Below the pieces are notes generated by a model. That model was not told the DNA's origin. It saw only the letters and a program-made list of their open reading frames with translations, and ran no database searches. A stretch of 64,000 nt of DNA, from the NCBI GenBank assembly GCA_030549775.1, contig CM060173.1:4934501-4998500 (forward strand), written 5' to 3'. This document shows positions 49,467 to 60,182 of this stretch, piece by piece (positions within the stretch are counted from its first letter, which is position 1; every line of letters starts with the position of its first letter). This DNA comes from Tamarix chinensis. Lineage: Eukaryota; Streptophyta; Magnoliopsida; Caryophyllales; Tamaricaceae. The translations under genes were made by a program, and so were the position numbers.

Positions 49467-50719
49467 TGCTTTTAGCCACTATTCTCATCCTGTTGAATGG
49501 ACAAATACAACTGTTCGTGGCTTATATGATCTTTCTCTTTAAGTGACTAATATCCTATTCATTGTTATTAATCTCAATATCATGTGGGCACACATGTTGA
49601 TATGAAAGACATATAATCTAACTTAACATAATCAATAGAAACATATAAAATACAATCACATGAATATCAGGGAATTCCTTAAGGTGAAGCCCGTATTTCC
49701 CCTAAGAAATTCTAAATTCACAAGATAAGTATAACTTCTTCCATAGTACTCATTTTATAACCAATTTTATAACCTATCCCTAAAATTTTATTATTCATAA
49801 GATATCCAAGAATCGAGGTCTAACTCAAATGTCTTGTATATGTGATAATATCCTACTTTTAGAGTTACTATTTACAATCCCTACGAAACCCTAGTTTCAC
49901 AAATTAAGCATAACACTTCCCATAAGACTCATATGATTAATAAGTTTAATATTCCTTCATAAAATTCCAATATTATAGATATATCTAAAAATCAAGGTCT
50001 AAATCTAATGTTTTACGCGTGTTAATAACCCCACCTTTAAGGTTACTATTCCCACATTAAGTCATTTTCTCATTTTATTACACTTAGGTCATTCATAATT
50101 ATTCCAAACATTCTAAATGATAAACTTAGAATTTTTTTGAACCATTTAAGATATTAAGGTACTAAAGGTTTCCTTTTTAATCCATATTAACCAAAATACC
50201 CTTAATATAGTCCTATTTTCACAACAAAAAAACTATGAGTCCTAATATGAATGGTTTCAACCTGCAACACATATCTTCATGAAAATACTTAACCAAAATT
50301 ACATTTATATGGTTAAAGCATCATAAACCAATTGCTAACCTTCTTAATTTGCAAAACTAGACTTAACCAACAATCACATGCTTTTACATTTTCTCACTTT
50401 TTTACCATACAACATAGCATGTCATAAACAACATTATCGTAATGAAACTATCCATATAACAACACCAAATTTGATATTTCATATAAACATACACATTGCA
50501 CACAAAATCCTGGTTATGACATGTATCCTTACCAAAAATATATCTGATCTTTAAGCACATATAACCTAATATGCCTCCCCTGATACCACTAGAAAGTCAC
50601 CTTAGTAGCAAGGATAATACATCATTAGAACTTAAGGAAATGACCAAGGAAAAAGTAAGGCAAACGAGGGAGGAAAATGGAGCAAAGACAAAACAAACCA
50701 TGTCACGTAAGTCTCGAGT
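49467..50719 (-). repeat. Continuation of LTR2 / retroelement-derived spacer
   Basis: Resumes with a CTTTTAGCCACTATTCTCAT module as in the LTR left of the CACTA element. AT-rich sequence without recognisable coding follows, up to the first TRIM-like terminus. The 101-residue ORF from 50571 runs into the TRIM LTR and is not supported. Confidence 0.4.
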
Positions 50720-51483
50720 TGTAACACCTTGTGTTGATACGACCACACAGGGGCCATTTGCTTGCCACCTGATAGCAATTCAAGCATACAAGGGTTGTAG
50801 GGACTATCCTACAAGGGTTGTAGGGACTATCCTACAATGCTTTCAGATTGATCGGGTAACCCCTAAAATAGTATAAGTCCTTTTAGCATGCTTTATCATC
50901 ATTCACTCACCTCCTAAGAAAATTTAAAAAATTACTCCACAATAAGCACGTTTAACTATGGAGTTCTTAGGATAGAATTCCCTAAAGGATGGTAAACCAT
51001 ATTAATATAAGTATCTATATTAATCCTTATAATAATCCTCTTAATATTGGGATATTACATTCACCCCCACTCAAAAAACGTAACATCCCTATTGTGCATG
51101 ACCACTGACTATCTCATTATAGTTTATCACAAGAATTTTCTTGCTAGATAGCTAACTAGCTCATCCAAGTTCAGCTCATGATCGCAATTTCACTCTTATA
51201 CCATTTGTAATACCCTAGAGCACTTTTAGATTGATCTATTATCCCCATAGATTAATACGAGTCATTTTGACACACTTTTTCCTAACTTATGTACTTCACA
51301 ATAAATTGTTAAAAGTTTTACAAAGCTTTCCAAGAGGATTACCTATCCTAAAAACTACCCCACAACAAGCATGCTTAGCGGTAGAGTTCTTGGGAAAAAT
51401 TACCAAAATGATGGTATACTATATTGATATAATTAATCATATCAATCCTTATAACACTTCACTAAATTTGGGGGTTAGGTGAA
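50720..51483 (-). mobile_element. TRIM-like miniature LTR element, copy 1 (minus)
   Basis: Read on minus: 5' LTR (about 51483-51206), then PBS TGGTATAAGAG (near tRNA-iMet) and an interior of only about 146 bases. A polypurine tract TTTGAGTGGGGGTGAA then abuts the 3' LTR (51059-50720), which starts TGTAATATCCC and ends AAGGTGTTACA. LTRs are 280-340 bp with no coding capacity. The 3' LTR contains a 23-bp direct duplication (CAAGGGTTGTAGGGACTATC..., about 50788-50834). Confidence 0.75.
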
Positions 51484-52079
51484 TATAATACACCCAAATT
51501 GAGTGGAGTGTTATAAGGAATTATATGGCTATTTATATCAGCATGGTATACTATCATTTTGGTGATTTTGTCCTAAGATCTATACAGTTAAGTGTGCTTG
51601 GTGTGGGGTAATTTTTAGGATGGGTGAACCCTTCTAGGAATATTTGGAAAATTTCTAAAAATTTACTAAGAAGCACATGAGTAAGGACAAAGCATGCTAA
51701 AATGACTTATGTTGATATCTGGGGAATACATCAATCCGAAAGCGCTCTAGAATAATTAATTGTGGCATAAGTGGGGCCAAGATATTATAAATGGTATCAA
51801 AGGAAAATTGTGATCACGAGCTGAACTTGAATGAGCCAATTAGCCACCTAACAATACGATTCTTGGGATAGATTATAATAAGATAACTTATGGTTAGGGC
51901 ACAATGGGAATGCTACGTTATTTGAGTGGGGGTGAATGTAATACCCCTAAATTAAGCAGAGTGTTATAAGGATTGATATGGCTACTTATATCAACATGAT
52001 ATACCATCCTTTAGGTGAGTTTGTCCTAAAAACTCCATATTTAAGCATGCTTATTGTGGAGTAATTTTTAGGATGGGTC
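51484..52079 (+). mobile_element. TRIM-like miniature LTR element, copy 2 (plus, truncated)
   Basis: Inverse orientation to copy 1 and abutting it. 5' LTR about 51484-51789 ending GATATTATA; PBS TGGTATCAAAGG at 51792; interior about 147 bases; polypurine tract TTTGAGTGGGGGTGAA at 51921-51936; 3' LTR begins TGTAATACCCC at 51937. It is cut after about 140 bases by the gypsy LTR starting at 52080. Confidence 0.75.
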
Positions 52080-53799
52080 TGTAATACCCCAAAATTTACT
52101 ATTAAAAAAAAAACAGAAGCTCTTAAATTAAAATCCGTGAATTCTGGGAATGTTACTGCCACACTTAATACCATACCGGTTCACTCCGACCGTTCTAGTA
52201 CCAAGTGCTAGGCTAAAGGAATTTTTTTAACTTTAATTAATACTTAAATCAAGAGTACATAACATTCAAAAACCAAGGTACGCATAGAATAATTATAATT
52301 CATGTATAAAAAGAGAAATAATTGTACAACGGTTAAAAAGTTCGTCTCAAGTATTCAATACAAAGTAATAAGTAAAAAAGGATAAATTCGATACAAAATA
52401 AAATAACAGAAGGAAAATAAAATAACAAGAAGAAGGAATTTAGCCACACTACTCTCGAACTTGGAGCAAAAAATGCTCAACACACAGCTCTGCCTGATGT
52501 CTCGCCCACCTACACAAAGTCAAAAGGGCCAACTACTTGTGGGAATGAGTAGCACCCATGAAAAGGGTGATCAATACGCTACGTACTGAGTAAGGTAACC
52601 GTGCACTAAGGCCAACACATAAAATCACATAAACCATGCATAAGAATAAAAGAACATAAAGACCATCATGATAACATAATATCGAACAATCATTCGGGTA
52701 GATACATAAAGGCCCAATTATAGTCCGGATTAATTATTTAATTAATCTTTGATAAGAAATTGATTCACACCATACTTTTTATAAAATCCATGCGAGTATG
52801 GGAACCCCACTATTATAGCCGGTGGACCGGATACATACAAGGCACATAGCACCTGACCACTATTATAGCTGGTGGATCGGAAAAACATAGGGCATAAAGC
52901 TCCTGACCACTATTATAGTGGTAGATCGAAAATACACAGGGCATAAAGCTCTTGACCACTATTATTCGCCGATGGACCGGTCTGGCCCCTTTCTCATACG
53001 GTGTTCCACTGTAAGTATTTAGTGTCTTTCCCATGTCTTAGCACAAATATGTTCGGTTTTGTTGAGTACGGAATCCCCCACTATTATAACCTGTAGAGCG
53101 AAAAACACAGGTACAAAGGCTGACCACTATTATTACCTGTAGACCGGTCACATATAGGACATCATGCCCTAACCACTATTATTCGCCAATGGATCGGTCT
53201 GGGCCTAGCTCAACAATCTTCCACTTTAAATGATTAATGTATTATAGTGTCTTATTCGGAAAACTTTACCCTAGACATGCATGAACCACTCCCTTTACAC
53301 TTATCCTCCAACCGACCTATACCACATCATGATAACCCTACACCTCCCAACTTGTCCAACAACCTTCCCTCTATACTCAAACTCACACTAGCACTCCAAC
53401 ACCGAAATATGTAGGTCAAGGCCCACTACTACACAGCTCTAAGTCCACTTATTTCCTTACTCTAAGATTTCCCCCCAAAAACCCTCATTTAGGCCTACGT
53501 GGCCCATCCTACTCCACCTCACACAACCCAAATCATTTTAACACTCCACACACCACAACTCATAATTTTTCCTCCTCATAATTACACTTAAATCATCAAA
53601 TACACATGATACCCCAAAAACCCTTAGCAGCCACACTAAACCCTGATTGTCCATGCAAACCCTAGTTCGGTCTCCTACGTACCCTTATATTGTTCCACGT
53701 ACTATTTTTCATCCAAAGTGTTCAAACACCCAAACAACACTTACATTACCTTCCTCACATCCCAACTCAACTTTCCATACGCAAATTTCATGCCCATGC

Positions 53800-54095
53800 A
53801 GACTTTACACATCCCATGCAACCATTCGAATTTTTCATGCGAAACCCTAAAATCCCACGTGAAACCCTAGATTCACCCATGCAAACCCTAAATCCACCCA
53901 TGCAAAACCCTAGATTCAATCCATACAACACCATAGAATCTGCCATGCAAAACCCTAAGTCCATCCGTGCCAAACCCTAGTTTAGATTCTCCCATATAAC
54001 ACCATAAAATCTGCCATGCAAAACCCTAAATCCATACATATCAAACCCTAGTTTAGATTCTCCCATATGAAACATAGATTAGATTCTCCCACACG
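53800..54095. repeat. Minisatellite with CATGCAAAACCCTAAATCC motif
   Basis: Short repeats CCATGCAAAACCCTAAATCC throughout, and two ~72-bp direct copies at about 53921-54063 (ACACCATA.AATCTGCCATGC, then AAACCCTAGTTTAGATTCTC). It lies inside the LTR. The CCCTA words recall telomere sequence but the period does not. Confidence 0.7.
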
Positions 54096-54599
54096 AAACC
54101 TTAAATTTCCTATTTTATTCTTCCACTCATGGATCATTAAAATACTTATGTCAACTCATTTCCCTTCCAGTCGACTTACTCCCCTTTGGTCAACACATTT
54201 TCCATTTTCAACCTTTTTGCCACACAATACCACTTTTATACATCCTCACATGCATGTCTAAAGGGTCACAAACCAATCATCACATACCACAATATTTCAT
54301 CACATATACATAATACACATGCCATATAAATACACAAAAACATACTTCAACTCCACTTCATACCACATACGAAATAATTATAATGATAAACATAGAATAT
54401 AAAGCACACAAAACATATAATGCACATAAACACACATAAGGCCTTAGTAACACCCTTACCTAAAATGACACCGGTCTTGGAGCACGCTCCTATGCCTCCT
54501 TAAGGCTTTGAGTGATCTCACCTATATGAGGGAAAAACTATAATTAGATTCCCTCCTTCCAAAAATACTATTACTCCTAATTTATTCTAAAACTAGGTT

Positions 54600-54851
54600 T
54601 TTAATAAAATAATAACATATTAGTAATAATAACATTAACTAATTACTAACTTTGCTAAAGATATAAGAAATAATAGTAATATTATAAAAGTTAATAATAT
54701 AAGGTTGAAGACTTTACCCTAATAATAATAATGATATTAAAAAAAACAAAGATACTAAAAATAATAAGAATGATAATATTAATAAGAATAATAATAATAG
54801 TAACAATAATCATACTAAGAATAATAATAGTAACAATAATCATACTAATAC

Positions 54852-54883
<32 letters not shown>

Positions 54884-55309
54884 TGATTCGAAATAAATGG
54901 TGGAATAAGGGCTTCAACCCTTCAACAAAATGATACTAATAATGACATTAGTAAAATTAATAATAAAACTTAGTAATAATAATAATAATGAAATAGTAAT
55001 AATAATAATGATAAAAACCATAATAATATTACAAAAATAATAGTAATCATCATGGTAATAGTAATAATGATAAGAATCGAAGATGAAATGAAGTAGAGTT
55101 TCAACCCTACACAGAATAATAATACACTTAATAAATAATAATAATAATAATAATAAATGCTAATGATAAAAATATTAATAATATTACTAATAATAAGACT
55201 TGATATTTATAATACTACTACTACAATTCAAAATAGGCACAATAGGGTTTCAGCCCTATATAGAATAATAATACTAACATTGAAAATAATAATGATAATA
55301 ATAATAATG

Positions 55310-55341
<32 letters not shown>

Positions 55342-55429
55342 TGCATAACACTAATAATAATAATAGAAACACTAATAGTAAAATAGTTGTAATAATAATA
55401 ATGGAATAATAATAATAATTTCAAAATAG

Positions 55430-55472
<43 letters not shown>

Positions 55473-55700
55473 AATAATTATTATTATTATTATTAAATAA
55501 TAATAATAATAATAATAGTAATAATAGTAATAATAGAAACAATAAGAATAATAATAATAAAATTGAAATAAAAATATAATAGGGCTTCAGCCCTCAATAG
55601 AAATAATAATAAAAACATTAATAATAATAATTATAATAACATTAATAATAATAATAATAATAGTATATATATTCGAATAATTGAAATAAAATAATCTAAA
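54600..55700. repeat. AAT-type microsatellite tract within LTR
   Basis: About 1.1 kb dominated by AATAATAAT with scattered GAAATAGTA and CTACAA interruptions. Three related words, AGG(G/C)TTTCAACCCT-like, sit at about 54910, 55100 and 55245-55590. This points to a tandem repeat of roughly 150-330 bp that carries the microsatellites. Confidence 0.8.
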
Positions 55701-56216
55701 GCTTGTAAAAATAGGGTAAAAGGGTTGACAGGGTCTAGGGTTCAACCTTAGGCTGGCGGCGACAGGCGGCACTAGTGGTGGTGCACGGTAGTGGCCGAAA
55801 AAAGGGAAGAAAAGGGGAAAAGTTGAAGGCTGGGAACAAAATAGGGAGAATGAGGGTGGAAATAAGGGTGATTATGGTATCCCAAAAGGAGAGGAACAAA
55901 ATAAGGATGGTGGCGCATGGCGGTGGTGGTGGTGGCTGAATGGGGAAGAAGGAGAGAAAGAGAGGAGGAGAGGGAGGGAGAGGAAAAGAAAGGTAGGGTA
56001 AGGTCGAGGGGGTCTGTAGAACAAATTTAGAGGTGAATGAGGTAGTGGAAGCGGCGGTAGTGGTGGTGGACGGCGGCACGAAGGGTGGCAGAGGCAGAGA
56101 ATGGGTTGATTGAAAAGGAAACTTTGCACGACCGGAGTGGCTCGTGCAGGAAGAATCGAGGGAGAAGGGAGGCGTAGTTAGTTAGAGGACACCCAGAAGT
56201 CGGTGAGTACTGAAGT

Positions 56217-56736
56217 TCAACCCCTACTCAAACTGGAACACCATCGTAGACTCGTTGGCGGCGATACCTGGGTCAAATCTGAGCAACTCAATAAACGAGC
56301 ATGATACTGCCGAACCGTCATCGATCCTTGCATAAGCTGCGTGAACTCCCAAATCTTGTCTCTTTTCAGACTCGAGATAGATTCTGGAATGTAGAGCAGT
56401 CGTGAATGCATCCCATGTAGCTGGAGGTCCATCTCGGGCACAATGATCCACCCACCAAGTGTTTGCTATGCCTCTCAAGAAGAAAGCTGTGATGTTGGGC
56501 TGTCGGGCCGACAAAAAATCTACCGCTTCGAAGGTGTGATCCATGTCTCGAATCCACCCCTTGAGAACTACCGAGTCCTCCTCGTCGAAGTAAGTCGGAG
56601 GGTGATGTCTGGTGACCCTTCGGAGTCAATTTTCACCAGTTCCCTCAGCAGGACGAGGGGGCGGGTAGCGCTGGGTAAACTCTAGGAAGGATGTGACGAG
56701 CTCCTCCAAACATGTAAGACGTCCGTTCGTCGTCAT
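56217..56736 (-). pseudogene. Gypsy-type retrotransposon gag remnant
   Basis: Minus-strand frame from ATG at 56736-56734. A conserved Phe-Asp-Glu/Trp-Ile-Arg-Asp-Met segment lies about 50 codons in. FFLRGIANTWWVDHC and TWDAFTTALHSRIY follow, the core pattern of the plant retrotransposon gag capsid region. EFTQLMQGSMTVRQYHARLL continues in a different frame, and FIELLRFDPG returns to the first. So at least two frameshifts and one in-frame TGA (near 56635) disable it. It lies about 400 bases downstream of the PBS, as expected. It stops at 56217, where LTR-like G-rich sequence begins; the rest of gag and all of pol are absent. Confidence 0.75.
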
Positions 56737-57127
56737 CAAAAGCTGTAATAGAAAAACAAGATTAGGAATGAACCTACTGGCTCGAAGCATACACATCATC
56801 TATTTTTCCTTTTTGAGAAACCCTAATCTACCCATATGTTCCTCACTATGGCAGGGCTTCAAATTTTTAACAATAGCAAGGTTTCATTAAAGTGGAAAAA
56901 CACTTTGAGATCTGATAAAACTTTGTAAATCAAATTCATTTGAGAATGATACTGACTTGTAGTATCAGCTTAAAAATTTTTAAACTGAAGAACAATCGAA
57001 ACACACTTTAAAATCCAATAAAAATTTCGTAAACCAAATTTATTTTTGAAAATGAGAATGGTCAAAAGGACCAACTTGTGGTATCAGCTTAAAAAGTTTA
57101 AAATCGGAAGAGCGTGGTCGAAACCAA

Positions 57128-57139
57128 CTCTGATACCAA
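57128..57139 (-). other. Primer binding site (tRNA-iMet type)
   Basis: On the minus strand, TTGGTATCAGAG follows the LTR end ...GGTGTTACA after two bases. This complements the 3' end of plant initiator methionine tRNA. It fixes the element's orientation as minus. Confidence 0.85.
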
Positions 57140-57141
57140 CT

Positions 57142-59028
57142 TGTAACACCTCAAAATTCACTATTTTTTTTATAAAAAAAAACAGAAGCTCTTAAATTAA
57201 AACCCGTGAATTCTAAAGATGTTACCGCCACACTTAATACCATACCGGTTCACTCCGACCGTTCCAGTACCAAGTGCTAAGGCTAAAGGAAATTTTTTTA
57301 AACTTTAATTAATACTTAAATCAAGAGTGCATAACATTCAAAAACCAGGGTGTGCATAGAAGAATTATAATTCATGTCTAAAAAGAGAAATAATCATACA
57401 ACAGTTAAAAAGTTCATCTCAAGTATTCAATACAAAGTAATAAGTCAAAAAGGATAAATCCGATACAAAATGAAATAATAGAAGGAAAATAAAATAATAA
57501 GAAGAAGGAATCTGGCCACACTACTCTCAAACTTGGAGCCAAAAATGCTCAACACATAGTTCCGCTTGATGTCTCGCCCAACTTCACAAAGTCAAAAGGG
57601 CCAACTACTAGTGGGAATGAGCAACACCCATGAAAAGGGTGATCAGTACGCTACATACTGAGTAAGGTAATCGTGCACTAAGGCCAACACATAAAATCAC
57701 ATAAACCATGCATAAGAATAAAAGAACATAAAGACCATCATGATAACATAATATCGAACAATCATTCGGGTAGATACATAAAGGCCCATTTATAGTCCGG
57801 ATTAATTATTTAATTAATCTCTGATCAGAAATCGATTCACACCATGATTTTTATCAAATCCATGCGAGTACGGGAACCCCACTATTATAGCCGGTGGACC
57901 AGATACATATAGGGCACATAGCTCCTAACCACTATTATAGCCGGTGGACCGAAAAAACATAGGGCATAAAGCTTTTGACCACTATTATAGCCGGTGGACC
58001 GGAAATACATAGGGCATAAAGCTCCTAACCACTATTATTCGTTGGAGTAAACTGGTATGGTATTAAGTGTAGCGGTAACATCCCCAGAATTTACTAGTTT
58101 TAATTTAAGAGCTTCTGTTTTAAAAAAATAGTAAATTTTGGGGTGTTACATTGGGTATGGGATATTTATAGGCAAATGGGGGTGGAAACGACAAAGGAGG
58201 AAGAGGACAAGAGAGGGAGCAGGTGGCAGGGACGTCGGCTGGTGGTCGTAGGCCGGTACTGTTCTACAAATGGCAGGGGTAGGTTGGGTCGGGGGAGAAG
58301 AAAAAGAAAGGGAGGGGCACGTGTGAGAGGAGATATAAGGGGTTGGTTGGGGTTGAAAAAGGAAAAGAAAGCGATAGGGAGAGAGGGGAGGTGGTAGGTT
58401 GGTGTGCGGTGGTGGTTGGCCGGCGGTGGCAAGCTGCAAGTCTCATAATTTGTAGGTCGGGGTTAGGGAAGAAGGAAGGGGAAAGAAAGGGTTGGGCCGA
58501 CCGGTTTGGGAAAGAAAAGAAGAAAAAAGGAGGCAGACCGGGCGACTATGCGACAGGCGGAGAAGAAAAAAAAAGGGTGTGGGCTTGGGCCATGCGGGGG
58601 AAGAAAGGAGGGGTTAGGCTGAGAGGGGGGATGGCCCAGTCCGGGGGAGGAGGGGAAAAAGGAAAAGGAGAAAAGAGAGGAAGCAAAGAAAAAAGGAAAA
58701 AGAAGGGAAAAAAGGAAAAAGAAAAAATAGATAGGTTGGGGTATTTAGAATATTTTAGTATTTTTGAATATTTAAAATAATAATATTTATTAAAATAATA
58801 TATAAATTCCCTTTTTAGATTAATTTAGGATATTTTGAATAATTTTTCCTTAATTCCATTTTAATTAGCAAAACACCTTAATTTTTCCTAATAAATTATT
58901 TATTGTTTTCCTCTTGATTTTTCCTTAAATACTTCCTCTTATTTTAATATAATAATTTATTTAATTAATTTCTCTAACAAATCCTTATTTGGCCATAATT
59001 TTCTAAATTAGAGTTTTGGGATATTTCA
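57142..59028 (-). mobile_element. 5' LTR of decayed gypsy-type element
   Basis: Left end TGTAACACCTC at 57142, next to the PBS. Right end ...TTTTGGGATATTTCA at 59028, which is the TG-type start when read on minus, with decay. It holds the module array (57880-58040), a G-rich part (58160-58730) and a (G)AAAGAAAAAG tract, then an AT-rich tail. A 110-bp inverted LTR-end fragment interrupts it at 58041-58150. ORFs of 60-145 codons at 58143-58780 on both strands come from the skewed composition. Confidence 0.6.
58041..58150 (+). repeat. Inverted copy of the LTR terminus inside the LTR
   Basis: Reads GTATGGTATTAAGTGTAGCG ... TAGTAAATTTTGGGGTGTTACA, the reverse complement of the first 110 bases of the LTRs at 52080 and 57142. 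It joins the module array directly on the left and the G-rich segment on the right. Confidence 0.8.
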
Positions 59029-59059
59029 TATGTTCACCAACCATCAATTACCGGTGCAT

Positions 59060-59345
59060 GTGTTGTTTTACTAGGGTGCATCTTTGTTGTTTGTATCAAC
59101 TACTTTTATTGTTAGAGCTCCCTTGTCACCATCTATGTTGTCTACATCTATTGTATTACCTTCTAGGGATAGACAGGATTATACTAGGCTCTACTTGGAT
59201 GTAGCCTTAGAGATAAGCGAATTAGAATTCCTAGTGGACTTGGTTGAGATGGACCTACAAAACTTTGATGTGATTATTGGAATCGGTACGTTGGGGAGAT
59301 ATTGAGCTGTGATAGATTGTGTCAAGGAGTGACTAGTGTTGTAGG
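59060..59345 (+). pseudogene. Gypsy retrotransposon protease remnant
   Basis: Plus-strand frame in phase with 59084 contains FLVDLVEMDLQNFDVIIGIG and, after a TGA, AVIDCVKE. This matches the C-terminal half of plant gypsy aspartic protease, whose hallmark is DVILGMDWL...Y.A.IDC. The catalytic DSGAT segment is not found upstream; the sequence meets an LTR end at 59028 instead. Stops follow downstream. It lies opposite to the gag remnant, so it belongs to a different insertion or was inverted. Confidence 0.7.
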
Positions 59346-59479
59346 GACCTTAGGGTGCTAGGGTATTCTCTAAGAGATGTATACCTAGACATACGATGAA
59401 GGTTATATCTACCCATACAATGTATTCATCGGTATAGAGAGATTATCCTATTTACGTGTATAACGTTTAGGAGTTGAAA

Positions 59480-60182
59480 ATTAGTGTGTCTGTTCCACCG
59501 AGCGAGAATAGTGATCGAAAGCATGTTCCTGTAGAGTTGTACCTTTTTGTTCTACTAGACGGGAATAGTGGCCAGGATCGTGTTTCTCTACTGTTGTACC
59601 AGTCCATTCCATCGAATAAGAATAGTAGCTAGGAGTGTTTTTCCTAGGATTATATATTATTGATACCATTCCACAGGTTGAGAAAAGTGAAGTCCCTAAA
59701 TTCAACGTAAATAAGAACATGGATTATGATTGTATTTAATAACAGGTTTCTAGCATCAACCCTCATCTCAATCATAATACTGATCATCCTTTTCATTGGT
59801 GTTGCTCATTCCTACAAGCAGATGACCTAGGTGATTTTGTGCAGGTCACTAAGGACCATCTTGATTACTTTGCTTCTTATGATGCCTTACTTGGGGAAGA
59901 GTGACCTTATCTTTATGTTTAGGTTTTGGGAATGTAGATTCATGTTATTTGGATCTTAACTTTGGCCAGAAACCTCCAAACACTTATTTACATTTATGAA
60001 TCTTTCTTGTTTCTTATTTTTACCATATTTTAAGTTTTTAACGGTTCTGCCTTGTATTTGATGTAATGATTGTATGGGCTGTAAGCTAGATATAAGTCAA
60101 GTGTGACACTAAGACCCATCTATATTGTTAATAGTCTTTCGCTAAAAATAATTTTTTTGGTAGTAAATTTTGGTGTATTACA
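59480..60182 (+). repeat. LTR2 fragment, inverted copy (right arm)
   Basis: Inverse of 26874-27694: the TGATCATCCTTTTCATTGGTG segment (about 59783), GGTCACTAAGGACCATCTTG (59843) and the end GGTGTATTACA at 60182. It borders the gene-upstream repeat exactly as in the left arm. Confidence 0.65.

Larger units (their letters stand above)
52080..56165 (-). mobile_element. 3' LTR of decayed gypsy-type element, swollen by microsatellites
   Basis: Left end TGTAATACCCC at 52080 matches the 57142 LTR over the first 900 bases (CAGAAGCTCTTAAATTAAAA, CTTAATACCATACCGG, CACCCATGAAAAGGGTGAT). About four modules ACTATTATAGCCGGTGGACCGG with GGGCATAAAGCTCC lie at 52800-53210. Then come a C-rich minisatellite part (53300-54480), a kilobase of (AAT)n-type microsatellite (54600-55700) and a G-rich stretch (55740-56165). 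The far LTR end is missing next to the gag remnant, so a deletion is likely. All ORFs in this segment are low-complexity frames. Confidence 0.55.

Noticed and set aside
58143..58780. Frames of 60-145 codons rich in Gly/Lys or Pro
   Set aside because: Purine-rich LTR sequence; no domain, and not open in homologous LTRs.
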